From: Loxodes magnus | Lineage: Eukaryota; Ciliophora; Karyorelictea; Loxodida; Loxodidae | Direction: 5' to 3' | DNA: 64,000 nucleotides | Assembly: GCA_946699065.1 (NCBI GenBank) | Contig: CAMPDV010002151.1 | Span: forward strand, 1-64,000 | Shown: positions 24,151-35,996 of the stretch, piece by piece | Layout: every line of letters starts with the position of its first letter | How positions within the stretch are numbered: position 1 is the first letter of the stretch | The notes under the pieces: generated by a model | The model's input: the letters and a program-made list of their open reading frames with translations, nothing else | Told to the model about the DNA's origin: nothing | Databases searched by the model: none | Program-made: the position numbers and the translations under genes

Positions 24151-24175
24151 TAAAGAATATTTACCTGCTATAAAG

Positions 24176-25031
24176 TTAAAGTTAAAAAGCTTTGTTAAAG
24201 CCTTAGTAGTCAACCATCTGATCTATTCTATCTATCAGCTTTTCTCCATTAGTTTGTCTTGAATTCCTACTAGGCTTAGTTAGGCGATGTAGCACTTCAT
24301 TAGTGCACCATCCTTTAATATTCTGAATAGTTACAATCTTGCATGTAGCGTTCCTAATTATTTTTCCAAGGAATAAGATTTTAATTAAAGAATTTTTTTC
24401 TATAAATTTTTTCTGCTTTATGTTGGATATATCCTAAATAGTTTTTTAAAAATATCTTATTTATTCTTTCTTAAATTTCGCTTAGTTAGTAACAGTATTT
24501 TCATTGGTGTTATTTATTGCACCCGTAACAATTTATTCTTCTTTTAGACTATTATTCCTGTAGCACTTATTTAATTTAAATTTGCTAGTTATTTTAAATT
24601 AATGTTTACTGTTTATTTTAATTTGAGGCTTCATTTTCTATTTCCATAGGATCTGATCAATTCTGTTAAAAAGAAAATGGTGTTACCTGAATTGATTATT
24701 AAATTTAAATAATTCTTTGTTCTATTTTGTTTTTATTTCTTATGATTATTAATATTGTTTCTAAAGCAAAGACGTTATTAATTTTTCTAATTTTTCTACT
24801 TTATTAGTGAGTTATCTATTTTGAACATAAACTCTTTTAATAACTTAGATAATATTTCTATTTGAGTTTGTGTCTGAATTTTTTAATTCTGGATTTCCAA
24901 GAAGTTAATGTTCGTCATATCAATCATATTTCTCACTTTCACTCCGTATATATTTCGCTTTTTTATTTTTTAGAGAATTTTCCTGTTTAAAAGTTTTGTT
25001 CAAGTTCTGTTGTTTCTTATAAGCCATTTTA
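24176..25031 (-). mobile_element. Element family E2, copy B (MAYKKQQN ORF)
   Basis: The minus-strand frame from ATG 25027 reads MAYKKQQNLNKTFKQENS, an acidic SESEKYDWYDEH, a coiled coil (NKVEKLEKLITSLLQKQ), a basic Lys-rich middle, and a C-terminal part with RNATCKIVTIQNIKGWC. It stays open over about 280 codons, to the AACTTT tail. The start matches those at 3834 and 15961. Protein layout and tail suit an ORF1-type element; the assignment is inference. Confidence 0.55.
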
Positions 25032-25034
25032 TAT

Positions 25035-25755
25035 ATTTTAAAATAATTTCTTATTTATATAAATTATTAGTTTATATACTTAAAGCATTTATAAAGCACT
25101 TTAGATATACAGGCATATATTAAATAGTAGTATAAACTAAGCAATTCAAATCTTTAATCCTAACCATTATAATATATTTTGCTTTAAGGAATATCATGAA
25201 ATCATAATTTAAATCAATTATGTCTTTTCATCAGCCAAATCCTTTAATATTGTCTTTATTTCCCTTCTATGGTTTGAAATATCTAATTATTTAATAAATA
25301 TCCCTAAATTAAAGTAGGTAGCTTATGCATTTAACTAATGACATTTACAGTTATAAACCTAATTTCTTCTAATATCTAGAGTTAGCTTTCCTTTATACTG
25401 TATATTGGTTATTTATCAAGAGTATTATAGATATAGTTCTAGCTAATTTTGTAGTAAAGATAAAATAATTTTAGTTTAATTTTCTAAATAAAATGGAATA
25501 AAGCAATCCATAGGATAGATACTTTTAGTATAACAAATAAGCTTAATTTATAAAAATCATAGCTCTACGAAAACAGTGTAAGAAACTATAGTAAATAGAT
25601 AATTTGCTTGACTGTGAAACTTCTCTTTTCTCTAAAATTCCTTTACTTCTTACTAAATACGAAATCTTGCCTAACCTTTGCTGTTATGGAAATTTTTATT
25701 TTGCATTTGATATAAAATAACATTCAATGCTATTCTACGATTTCGGGGTCTAAAA
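25035..25755. other. Upstream flank of the kelch gene
   Basis: The part 25450-25755 is the inverted relative of 795-1150, so the duplication that made the two kelch copies included upstream DNA. No frame recognised. Confidence 0.4.
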
Positions 25756-25756
25756 T

Positions 25757-26920
25757 ATGATCACTTTAAAAGATTTCGAATCTAAAAGTTTAGAGGATGC
25801 ATTTTTATATCAAATTACTGATTATTAATTAATAATTTCTTTTGGGAATATTTAGTAAATTCACTAAACTAGTCCTATATGAAAGAAAGGGTAGCAACCT
25901 TAAATGGAAACAGTAAACGCTTTTAAGATGAAGTCTTGCAGATAAATTCATAAAGTGGCTATGAATGACAATTATACTCTCTTTTTTATAGGAGGAAATA
26001 GAGATAAAGTTAATAATGACTGTGAAACTCTCAATCTTAGAAACTAAAAATAAAAATTAATTAAATTTATTCCCTGCAGTGTAAGAGGTGAAGGAGCTTG
26101 CTTTGGTAGTGAAAATTTATATTTAACTGGTGGATTTTAAACAAAAGAGAGTCGCTTCAGTTAACTGATTTAATGCTATTCACCTTAAAGAAATTTATGA
26201 TCCTAATCAAAAGCCTCAATTCCTTGTCCTACTTAAATAGTTCAGTCTGTATATGCAAAATAAAAGAAAGCTATTCTTATTTTTGAAGGTTCGTTTTCAC
26301 ATAAATTCAATTATTTGTTTGATATAAAAAACGTTTGCGAATATGGATTTAAACCTCCTTGTTGATATTCAAATTATCCTAATTTCTAACCTTATCAAAA
26401 AAACAATAAAGTCTATGTTTATATAGAGAGTCTACTAGAGTTTGACATAGCTAAAGCTTCCTGGAAGTTAATTTAACAAAATAATTTAAGTTAAATTTAA
26501 TATTTTCTATTGATTGCAATTAACTTTTCTAATTAATATTAATCATATTATTGTGGTAGTAATCAAGTTTATTTTTTAAATGATATGAAGTTGCTTTCTT
26601 CTAGCATATTTCTTAGTAAATTATTAATTTTCTTACTCTATCATCAAAGATAGTTTCTTCACTTTATTTTTACCAATTATAATAAATTCAGCTAAACATT
26701 AAATTTTAATTAGCATTTTATTTCTCAATCTAAAGACCATTTCCTAAGTTATTTATAGGTAATTTTAATAGCGTTCTTAGTTATAGAAGTTAGTTATTTC
26801 TCTTCCTACTTAATACCTAATATTTTAGATACTAATTTTTTACTTAATACAACTCAGTAATATGTCTATAAAAGAATTTTAGTTATAAATCATAAAGATT
26901 TGATATTTGGATATATATGA
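25757..26920 (+). CDS. Kelch-motif protein
   Basis: ATG 25757 starts MITLKDFESKSLEDAFLYQI. Kelch-type blades follow with the paired Gly-Gly signature: YTLFFIGGNRDKVNNDCETL (residues about 80-100), GEGACFGSENLYLTGGF (about 120-140) and LLEFDIAKASWKLI (about 225-240). Three internal TGAs read as Trp. The first later in-frame TGA is at 26918-26920, giving 387 residues, but the part beyond residue 245 has no kelch motif, so the true end may lie earlier. The protein shows fewer than six blades and may be partial. A relative lies inverted at 60-795. Kelch propellers often serve as substrate adaptors. Confidence 0.65.
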
Positions 26921-26924
26921 TTTA

Positions 26925-29590
26925 AATATAAAGGAAGTTAGAACATATTTATAAAACTATTTTCTTGCTTGAAAGATGACACAAGATTTAGTTCCTAATA
27001 AATTATACCAATTTATCCCTTTCAGTTATTAACTAGATAGAAATTTAAGGATAAACAAATTAAGCTTTTTAAAATTTATTAAGTTAATTACATTCAATTT
27101 AAGTTCTTTAAAAGTAATCAAATTTAAAACATTATGAGCTAGCTTTAAATAACTCTCAATTTCTGTGCTTTTTAGAAAGATCTCTAACCTTCAAAAATTA
27201 TTCTTTTTTCTCTTAATTACTAGATTGCAGACTCTGAAGTTTTAATTTTAATTTTTTAAAGTTTTCATTCTAATTAGCTGGTTTAAGGCTAATAAATTAA
27301 GTTAGATTTAATTAAAGCTTTAATGGTATTCTATTCTAGTAGTTCAATAAAAGGTTTTATTTTGATTCATTTTCTTAATTAAAATGAACACTCTAGTTCT
27401 ATGACAGCTATTAAAGAGGTATCTAATATCTACTTTACTTATCTATCTAATATCTATTTTGTATTTTATATCTGATGAAAATAAAAGTGAAGCTATATAT
27501 AATTTTTATTGAACTTAAAATAATCTCTATTACAGTTTTAGTTTATTCTTGTAAGTAATAGATAGTAAGTCTTTTATATTTAAGTTCTTAAATTTATACT
27601 CAATTTCTATTAATCTTTAGCCATTTAATCTTTTGTAAAAGTGTGATATATATTAATATACTTCTCGTTGTATCTCCATCAATGTTTTTACGAACTATCA
27701 ATATATTATAATATCTTAGCATATTCTAATCATACTAATTTAAATAGCTTATTATATCAATATTCAGATAGGAATCTGGACTTTCTTATAGCTTTGATAC
27801 TTTATAATAGACTAAGCTTGATCTATTATTTTGTATGTATTAAGCTTCTTTCTATTGCTTTAGGATATTTAGAATTTTATTGAAATAGCATTTAAAGTAG
27901 CTCTAAGCTCCTATACTAGGTAATTTTTACCTTCTATCAACTTAGTTCATATTAAAGTGATTAGGATAATAAATAGTGATGTAAGATGATATACAGTAAT
28001 ATCACATTCTTATGTAGGAAATAGAGGCTAAAGTTCTATATATTATCCTTATTCTTAAAAGATAACTTTATTGTCCTAATATATGTACAAAAGTAATTAC
28101 TATACTTAGCTTTCTTAACACTCTAAAGTGATACCTCTCTTAAGTTATAGCAGCTATTCATTTATTAAGATTGTATTTGACTTAATTAAGTAATTAAACC
28201 TAATAAACTTGAAAAATAAAAAGTGACAATCAAATAAATAAATCAATTATATGAAAATCATTATAGTCTCTTAAGCTTTTAAACCTAACTTCTAATTAAT
28301 CTTACGAACTAATTTCTGACTAAAAGTTTCCAAAATTAAGTTATTAAATACCGAAGATAAGGATAATAAGTCGCTTCTATAATACTTTAGAAATATAATT
28401 AAATATTCATGATATTCATTATAAGCAGTGCCTTTTAAAATATAGGTATTTTAAATTATCAGCTTGGAAAATATTCGACGGATAGCATCTAAAAATATTA
28501 TATAGATGAAAGCTATTATTTAAAATGGCTCTGTAAGCTTTTAAAATCATATAAATATCTATTAAGGATAACTTTCCAGTTATTATAAGCAATATTATAA
28601 AAGAAAGAACTAAGATAGTTATTGCTTATTAATGTAAGCAGACAAGCATCAAAGTTAATTTTTTTGGTGGATTAAATAACCTTGCATTAGTGTATACTGG
28701 TTATGGATATACAAATGTAAGATACCTTCAATTAAACTATTATCTTTTAAAAAATAGTGCTTCTTTCTTCTATCTAAGCTTCTTAGGACTTAGATCTATA
28801 CTAAATATATCCTAAGAGTTATATAAAATAAGCAATTGTACCAAATAAAAAGCAATCAAGCTGCTTATAATTAATCTCTATCCAATTAATTTAACTATCT
28901 TAATTTAATTTTTCTTCTATCATAATGAATGAATGTAGCAATAACCTATATATACAAACCCACTAGAATAAGCATAGCTAATTATTATTTTAAGACTAAT
29001 ATTTCTAAATTAAAGGTATGAAGAAGGTTAATTTATATCATTAAATACATAGTTTAAATATAACTTTTAAATTAAATTTAGTTTATCTAATTAATATAAG
29101 CTTTAATCCATATATCTAGAATCTATTATTTGATTAATAGATAAATACACTAATATAAACTATAGAAGGTATTTAGAATATTTATGTTGGCTTTATCTAA
29201 ATTTAGTTTTAATAATTTTTTATATTATACCTTTAAAGTTAATTTAGACTATTGCTAATAATCAATCCAAATTTTTAAGGATTTAAGTTTATAGAAATCT
29301 CATTTAATTATATTCCATTGCTTATTTCTTATATCATATTTTAGGATTTTAGTGCTATAATTAAGTAGCCAAATATTGTTCTAACTTAAAATAGGATTTG
29401 TAAAGTCGAGAATATACTCCTTTGCTGGATACTTCTGTCCTTCGAAAGTAGCTTCTTAAAGTAATATGCTTATGCTTTCATTATTAATCCATTTGCGTAA
29501 ATAAGAAATGAATTAATCATAGGAATAAAAATAGCTTAAGCATAAGATCTCTCCTTAAGTTTCTCTTCACGCATAAATTATTCATTTATA
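26925..29590. other. AT-rich region, no confident gene
   Basis: The frame at 27668-27883 has no motif and is likely chance. Patches near 28590-28900 resemble 1630-1800. Nothing else recognised. Confidence 0.4.
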
Positions 29591-29596
29591 ATACTA

Positions 29597-30232
29597 TCAT
29601 AGATTGAACTTTATCTTAATAGATCGATTATATGTAGTTATATTCACCAAAAATATAAACAGATTAGTTTAATAAATCACTTCCAAAGCGATTGACTGGA
29701 GTCTTAATGTGATTAATATTACTAAATTGGTTTTATTTAATTTTGAATAATTCACATTCAGATATATTTATATACTTTATGTTTTGAAAGCTTCTCCTGA
29801 AGTAATGAATATAATATCCTTTTTGATGAAGTTAGTTTTATGGCAGAATCTTTAGAACTACATTGAGAACTTTTGAGTTCTGTTTCATTAATGGATAGTA
29901 AACTTATTTTAATTGAAATCACATCCTTCAAATATATGAATACTCTCTTACTTAATTTGTTCTACTTAAGTTAAATTTAATTTAGTCTCTTTAATATTGC
30001 GCTATTTCTAAACAAACTACTTGGAGTCTATCAAATAAATAATCTTGATAGTTGAACTGTTGTAAACCATTAAAATCTTCTTAAACTCAAGTCTCTCCCA
30101 AAGATTAGGACATAGTTCATATTTTGTAACTTCAATTCCAAATTTCGCGAAAATTAGACTCCCATTGAAGTTTTATGATTGGTTTATAATTTTTCTCTGA
30201 AGCAGAATTTTAAGAAGATGACTATCTTACAT
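29597..30232 (-). CDS. Unidentified 211-residue protein
   Basis: ATG 30230-30232 to TGA 29597-29599 with no internal TGA over 212 codons, unusual for background DNA here. It begins MQDSHLLKILLQRKIINQSQ, continues with KFGIEVTKYELCPNLWERL, and ends with hydrophobic stretches. The CPNL segment is reminiscent of the LRR part of the MORN proteins, but too little is conserved to name a family. Confidence 0.35.
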
Positions 30233-30789
30233 TTCTTACATTATAATAATAAATAAACCTAACTATTATCGACTTAACTATATATCCTTTTATACTTAGT
30301 CCTTAAGGAAAAGAAGACTTTTATTTAAAAATACAGCATTAAAAGTTCTAAGCCTTCCATTATTTTAATTTAGAGCATTATGACTAATTAAAATTTAGAT
30401 TCCTTTTATGTTTTTCCTCTTTATAAGATTCTATTTATAACTTTCTTTGCATTCGATTAGAGTTACAAGCCAAATAAAATAATCTAAGTATCAATAAAAA
30501 TAGTAGTTTAGTTAATACCCATTTATCTTATCTATATATTAATGCTTTATAGTTTAATCCTATCAAATGTAGTTAATACCAGCAATATATCATTTCAGCT
30601 TCATATAGAAAGCAAGTATTATATATTAAACCTTTAATTAAAGAAGCTTATTTAATTATCTAAGTAACCATATCCTAACACTCTCATTTTTAAGGTCTAA
30701 TCAAATTCCTCATTTAAATATGCTTTTCACTCTGATTGACAAATCACCGTTTTAACTACCTTAACCACTTAAAAAAGGTATTTGTTATA

Positions 30790-31440
30790 AGAAATTTATG
30801 TAGAACTTATAGGAAAAGGAAGAAAATCAAATGATAACCTTCTGATTTCCATTCAAGTGGAAGAGGATGCACTTTACCTAAAAATGGATAGAAGTAAATA
30901 TTAATGGAAATGCTGCAAATATGGTATTGTATAGAATAAACTATCAGAAGCATATATATATTGCTTGAGAATTCGCACATAATAAGAAAATATCAGGATA
31001 TAATTGATTCATATCAAGTTACTTTGCCAAGAATGTTAGTGGAAAGAAAAATAGATATGTAAATGGGGATCTTTATTTCCAGTAAGCAACAGGATAAAGT
31101 TATAGAGATTTATCAAATAAGAAATTTTAAAACTTAAAAATCTCTAGCAAGAGAAAAAGACAAATAAAGTTTTAATTAGATAATTTTGACTATATTAATG
31201 AAAAATAAAGGAAATATATGCAGATTTAATGAAATATGAAAGAAAGATAAAACTTCATAAATAATAGTAAAAAATAATAATTTTTAAATATTCAAGAGAA
31301 CTTGCTGAGAGAAATCGACAGAATTTGATAAATAAGTAGTTATTAGATATTATGAAAAAGTCTAAAAAGAAGCCAAGATTTTTACTTTAAATCGTCGAAC
31401 TTGTTTCATATTTAAGTTTTCATTAATATTTTTTAAAGGT
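30790..31440 (+). CDS. Unidentified Cys/Lys-rich frame
   Basis: The plus frame reads KGRKSNDNLLISIQVEEDA, then KYQWKCCKYG, further Cys/Trp-rich pieces (LLCQECQWKEKQICKWG) and a Lys/Gln-rich helical end. No start ATG or terminal TGA could be fixed. The CCKYG and CQEC pairs could be a zinc site, but spacing fits no family I know. Confidence 0.3.
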
Positions 31441-31634
31441 TTAAATCATGATGATTTCATAAAAGAAGAGGTAAAGCAAATTTATTTTAATCTATAACAA
31501 TTATATATTTTAGTAATAAGTAATTTTAATATGCTTTAGGATATATACTTTATTATATACACTTTAATACATACTTTAATTTTTTACTTTAGGAAGAATT
31601 AATTGTCTTGTAAGTCTTTATTCATTTTTAATTC

Positions 31635-33719
31635 TCATTTTACTACCTTCTCTACTTCTAATTAAAGCTGTTTCCCCTCTCTATTTATAGTTTTAATGTC
31701 ATACAAATATATCTTGTTAGATTAATTTCAATCTGTATCTCACATCCATATATTCTCATTATACTTACATGGATTATTCCAAAAATAGTAGTTGCTTTAT
31801 GGAAATCTCTAACCATCCTCGAAGAATTACCTATCATCATATAGATATGTTCTATATAAGCACTTAAAGTTATCAAATAGTAATATACTCTTTCTATTTG
31901 AATCATATATCGTTCCCAATGAAAACGCTTATTGAGGCAGAGGTATCATCTTTAATATTCACTCATCCTTAATTGAACTATATTCTCATATCTAGTTTAT
32001 TTGCTGATAATTTTTAGATTTTATTATATTATTATTAACTATTAATCCTCCCATAGTTGTCACTAGATTATTCATTATACATACTAATTAAAACGCTAAT
32101 TATAGACCATGCTGATATATTTAGTTTTAATAGTTTGTTTTTGTATTATAATACTCACATTTATTTGAATTTAGACATATATTAGATTTATCGTTTTAAG
32201 GATCTACTCCTCCCATTATATATATATTCTTCAATGCTTGGTCATATGTCATTACTATTCTTTTCTTAAGAAAGATCATATTGTATTTTATTACCTAGTC
32301 ATTCTCTAATCTTATTATTTCATTCATATATTTTTATTAATAAAATCCTTCCGCTAATATTATCAAATTATCTGATACTTAATAAAAATAAGTATAATTT
32401 TAGAATATATGAGTTAGACCTTTAATTTATTTCTCTTATATTTTACTTTAAGCAATAGATAAATAATCTATATTCACCATTTATTTTATATTTAAATCAT
32501 ATTTAATTCTCCCATATTTTGTTAAGCATTAAGAGTTTTAACTTAGTTGCTGATTTTTTGCATATGTAGCTTAGAAGAGATTTTACAACTATTAATATTA
32601 TCTAGTTTAATCCTAAATCTACTCTTATAATTTTAATTTTTCAGACTTTAAAGCTTCAATAGTATTTTATTGGTTTTCAGTTTCTAGAATTAACAAATCG
32701 AATACTTATTACTAGTCATTTTAATTAATCTCATTTTATTTCTTAGTAGCTCTAATTTTTATTCTAATGATGCTATCATTTTTTAATATTATTAAAGCAA
32801 TTTATTAAACGATTATATCTACTCCTATTTGATAGACTTTGAATTATTTATTTTTTATTTAATATTATCTACTTACATTATGCTAACTTATTTATCAACT
32901 ACTAGTTTTCCTCTTTCAATCAGTTAACCTCTTTTACCTAATTTTAAGCTAATAACTTCATATCTTATTCTCGTAGTCCTATTTTTATTGGAGAATATCC
33001 ATTTAGCCTATTAATGATGCTAGAATTTAATAATCTTGGGAATCTATTGAAGAACTTATCTGCTATAAACTTATAACTTATTACTCATATTTTTATGTTG
33101 AAGTTTCTCCTACTTTGACACTAAGGATATACTTCAACTCTTTCTAGAGATTATTTTTAATGTCTTCCAACTATCTGCTTATTAGATTTACTTAGCTATG
33201 ATTTTGATTTATCAGACTATCACTAGCTTAACTTATCTACTCTTGCAAGATTTTTGATTACAAAATGATTTATTTTTTGTCTTAATTTTTAACTTAAGTA
33301 AAGTATCAAACTTTGGACTTACTTAATCTAGCATTTAATCTATATTTAACTTGATGCTTTACATGATTTGCTTTAAATTTTATATTTGTTCGAACAATTA
33401 AATTCATTATGTTCTTTAGCGAGACATTGCAAGCATATTTGTATTTTATCATCTAAACAGGAATGATTTGATTTTTAATTGTGCTAGCCACATCTTTGAA
33501 CTTATTTGTGTGCCGACTGTAGATATTCAAAACTTTCCTAAGTTTTCCTACTTGTGTTTAGGTTATTTATTTATGTAATTTACAATAAAAATGACTTTAG
33601 TTATTGTAAAATATCCTCAGATAATTCTTACATCTTACACAGCCACATTCAACTTATCTCGGAAGATATTTGTTTTTATCAAATTCTTCATTACATGTTT
33701 CACAACTTTTTTATGACAT
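31635..33719 (-). CDS. TRIM-like RING/B-box/coiled-coil/kelch protein, frame disrupted
   Basis: From ATG 33719 the minus strand reads a RING finger, SCETCNEEFDKNKYLPR then VECGCVRCKNY, with Tyr where the sixth zinc ligand is expected. A B-box follows in a second frame: CGQHNQKSNHSC, then ICLQCLAKEH, with C-x2-H-x7-C-x7-C-x2-C spacing. A long coiled coil (LEDIKNNLQKELKYI; NWLKEENQQLINKLAQ) comes next. Kelch blades follow (IYIMGGVDPQNDKSN, VTTMGGLIVNNN, KDEWILKMIPLP) to a TGA at 31635-31637. The frame changes about four times. One change coincides with a possible 14-nt GT-AG intron near 33540-33555; the others may be introns, decay or assembly indels. RING/B-box/coiled-coil proteins are E3 ubiquitin ligases and kelch supplies substrate binding. 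Confidence 0.6.
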
Positions 33720-33744
33720 TTTTAAATTAGCTACTAAAATTAAG

Positions 33745-33985
33745 CAAAATACTTAAATTTTTGCTTAATTACAATGTAAATTCTCAGTAGATTTATACAA
33801 TTATTATAATATAAACTTGGTCAGAATATAACTAAGCAAAATCATAAACTTAAGCATCTCTTCTTTAAAGAATTGTTATGCTCTAATTTTAAATTTAAAT
33901 TATTATATCAATATTAAAATTAACTATATGCTTTACTTAGATTAAGGGGTAATCTGAGGTAGTGTAGACTGAGTTTCAAGTACTC
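33745..33985 (-). repeat. Block shared inverted with 44815-45060
   Basis: The reverse complement of this block matches 44815-45060 for about 240 bp (for example the AGAAGAGATGCTTAAG segment). It lies directly upstream of the TRIM-like gene, so it may be a 5' flank carried by a duplication, or an old element. Confidence 0.5.
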
Positions 33986-34270
33986 TTGTAACAGATACTA
34001 CTACGAATATATAAGGACGTGCCTTTTGTGTGATAAACCACGAGGATTCTCTCTAGCGGTACAAGAAACTGACTAAGGGTAATTTATCGTCTCAGAATTC
34101 TCCTGTCTTCACTTTTCGCTAAACTGAACTAAAATTGGAAAACACCTAAAACTTGAATCTGATTAACTATAATTTTCATTTAAAAGATTTAATTAGATTG
34201 TGTCATTTAGCACAAGAATTGATAATCCTCTAATCTCTTCTAACTCCAGTCTTCTTAAAAAACTTATTTA
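33960..34270 (+). repeat. Repeat family R1, partial copy
   Basis: Matches the first 300 bp of the copies at 3145 and 45435: GTTTCAAGTACTCTTG, CGAGGATTCTCTCTAG and the TCTTCACTTTTCGCTAAACT segment. The 3' third and the tail are absent. Confidence 0.55.
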
Positions 34271-34515
34271 AAGTTATTCATTGTTTACTCATCATCCTTC
34301 ATGTTCTTTGTTGTTCTCTTATCTTGGTTATTTCCAGGCTCTGCATTATCATAAATTATGGTAAGTTGAATAGCAATACCTGCATTTTCTGATCTATTTT
34401 TCCTATATTTTTTCTAAAACGCTTCTTACCATTTTCTCTATTCTCTTTTAAAATTAAGAAAGAAATCTATTTGTATATATAAAGATAAATTGTTGGATTA
34501 AGAATAAAATAAAGA

Positions 34516-35320
34516 ATGAGTAAGTAAAAGAAGAAAAAGCAAGAAGCCAAGCTTAACCATAAAAGTAAGAAAAGAAATAGATAGGATTAAGATGAATCAA
34601 TCATGTCCTATCAAGTTGCTAAAGAGAATTAATATAAGAATGTTATTACTAAATCCTTAATTTTCTTTAGAGATAATAAGTAAAGCAAATATTTAAAATT
34701 TTAACTAATCTAGATATAAAATTTTCTGAGAGTGCTTGGATTATATAAATACTTTAAATTAAATTAAATTAAATTAATTGGAAAAACAGTAAGCAATTAG
34801 CTAATTCCATAAGCGGGAAATTAGAAAAATATTTAGTTTAAAGCAAGCCTTAACATAATTTAACAGGAAAGCAATTTAATATTAGATAAAAAACAAAAAT
34901 AAGACAAAGAGAAATAAATATTTAAAGTTAATTTGGAAACCTTACCAAATAGTTTCTTAAATTAGATTTAAATAAAAATAAATCTTACTTTAATGTATGC
35001 TATGCTTACAGTTCTTTCTAAGTTTATAATTAACTATTTTAAAAAATTTGAAGAAAAGAAATAAATTTGATAAGTCTGTATTAATAAAGTCTTCTAAGGA
35101 ATTTAATATTTACTTTAATATGAAGAATATATTTTAAATATAAAAGAGCATTTAGAAATTACAAAAATAGAAAGAATAAAAATTCCATGCTTTATAAAAA
35201 ATAATAGAAACATCCTAAGGTATGGCTTTAGTAAAATTCTGAAGTTAATATACCTAACCTAATAGAAAAAACAATTTAATTCATATTATTATATATATAT
35301 TATTATATAATATTGCTTTG
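34516..35320 (+). mobile_element. MSKQKKKK coiled-coil frame, likely element remnant
   Basis: ATG 34516 starts MSKQKKKKQEAKLNHKSKKR, then a hydrophilic helical stretch. The frame continues without TGA for well over 100 codons and runs on toward repeat R2 at 35325. A basic N-terminus next to R1 and R2 copies parallels the arrangement at 3145-4590. Function unknown. Confidence 0.35.
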
Positions 35321-35324
35321 TTCA

Positions 35325-35800
35325 TTGTTCGAAGGTGAGCAACAAGGTCATCTTCATCAGAGGTTGGGGAAGTTAAGTACCCATAATCGACTTTATGTCT
35401 TCCTCTGTTTTGGTTTGGCCTCGAGACATCGGCTAGTTTGACCTTCGGCACTGACTTATTTTAAATTTAATTTAATTCTGGAACGAAAAAGAAATAATAT
35501 TGTGAGCTTCATCAGAGGTGGGGAATTTAAGTACCCATAATTGACACATGTCGTCCTCTGCTTTGGTGATGCAATGAAACACAATTCTGCCATGTCCTTG
35601 GACCTCCAGCAAGTATTAAAGATTACGAGTATTCTTAAATTATATCAGTATTGAACATTTTTATCAGTACTGAATAATTATACCAGTATTGAACAAGATT
35701 TATCAGTATCTGATAATTTTATCAGTAACAAACATTCTTGTCAGTATCAAACATTTTTTAAAGAGCTGCGCACCAACGAGAGTGCTACGCGCTCTATAAT
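35325..35800 (+). repeat. Repeat family R2, copy 2
   Basis: Reverse complement of 4100-4592, with the same internal doublet, the CAGTACTGATA tandem units and the terminal GC-rich hairpin. An ATTT/ATTATT tail follows at 35800-35830. Confidence 0.7.
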
Positions 35801-35996
35801 AAAATTTATTTATTATTATTATTTATTTATAACTCGAAACTAAATTAAATGTGATATCTAAAAAATTATGAGCTACTAAATTAAAGCATATATAAGTTAA
35901 TTAAATATTATTTAACTTATAATTAAGAATCAATTATTTTAACTATAAATTAAATCAATTCATATTATCATAGATCACTTTGTATAACTGTTGATA

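Noticed and set aside
31685-31906. Standard-code minus frame
   Set aside because: Out of phase with the kelch frame of the TRIM-like gene, which carries the conserved Gly-Gly and Trp pattern.
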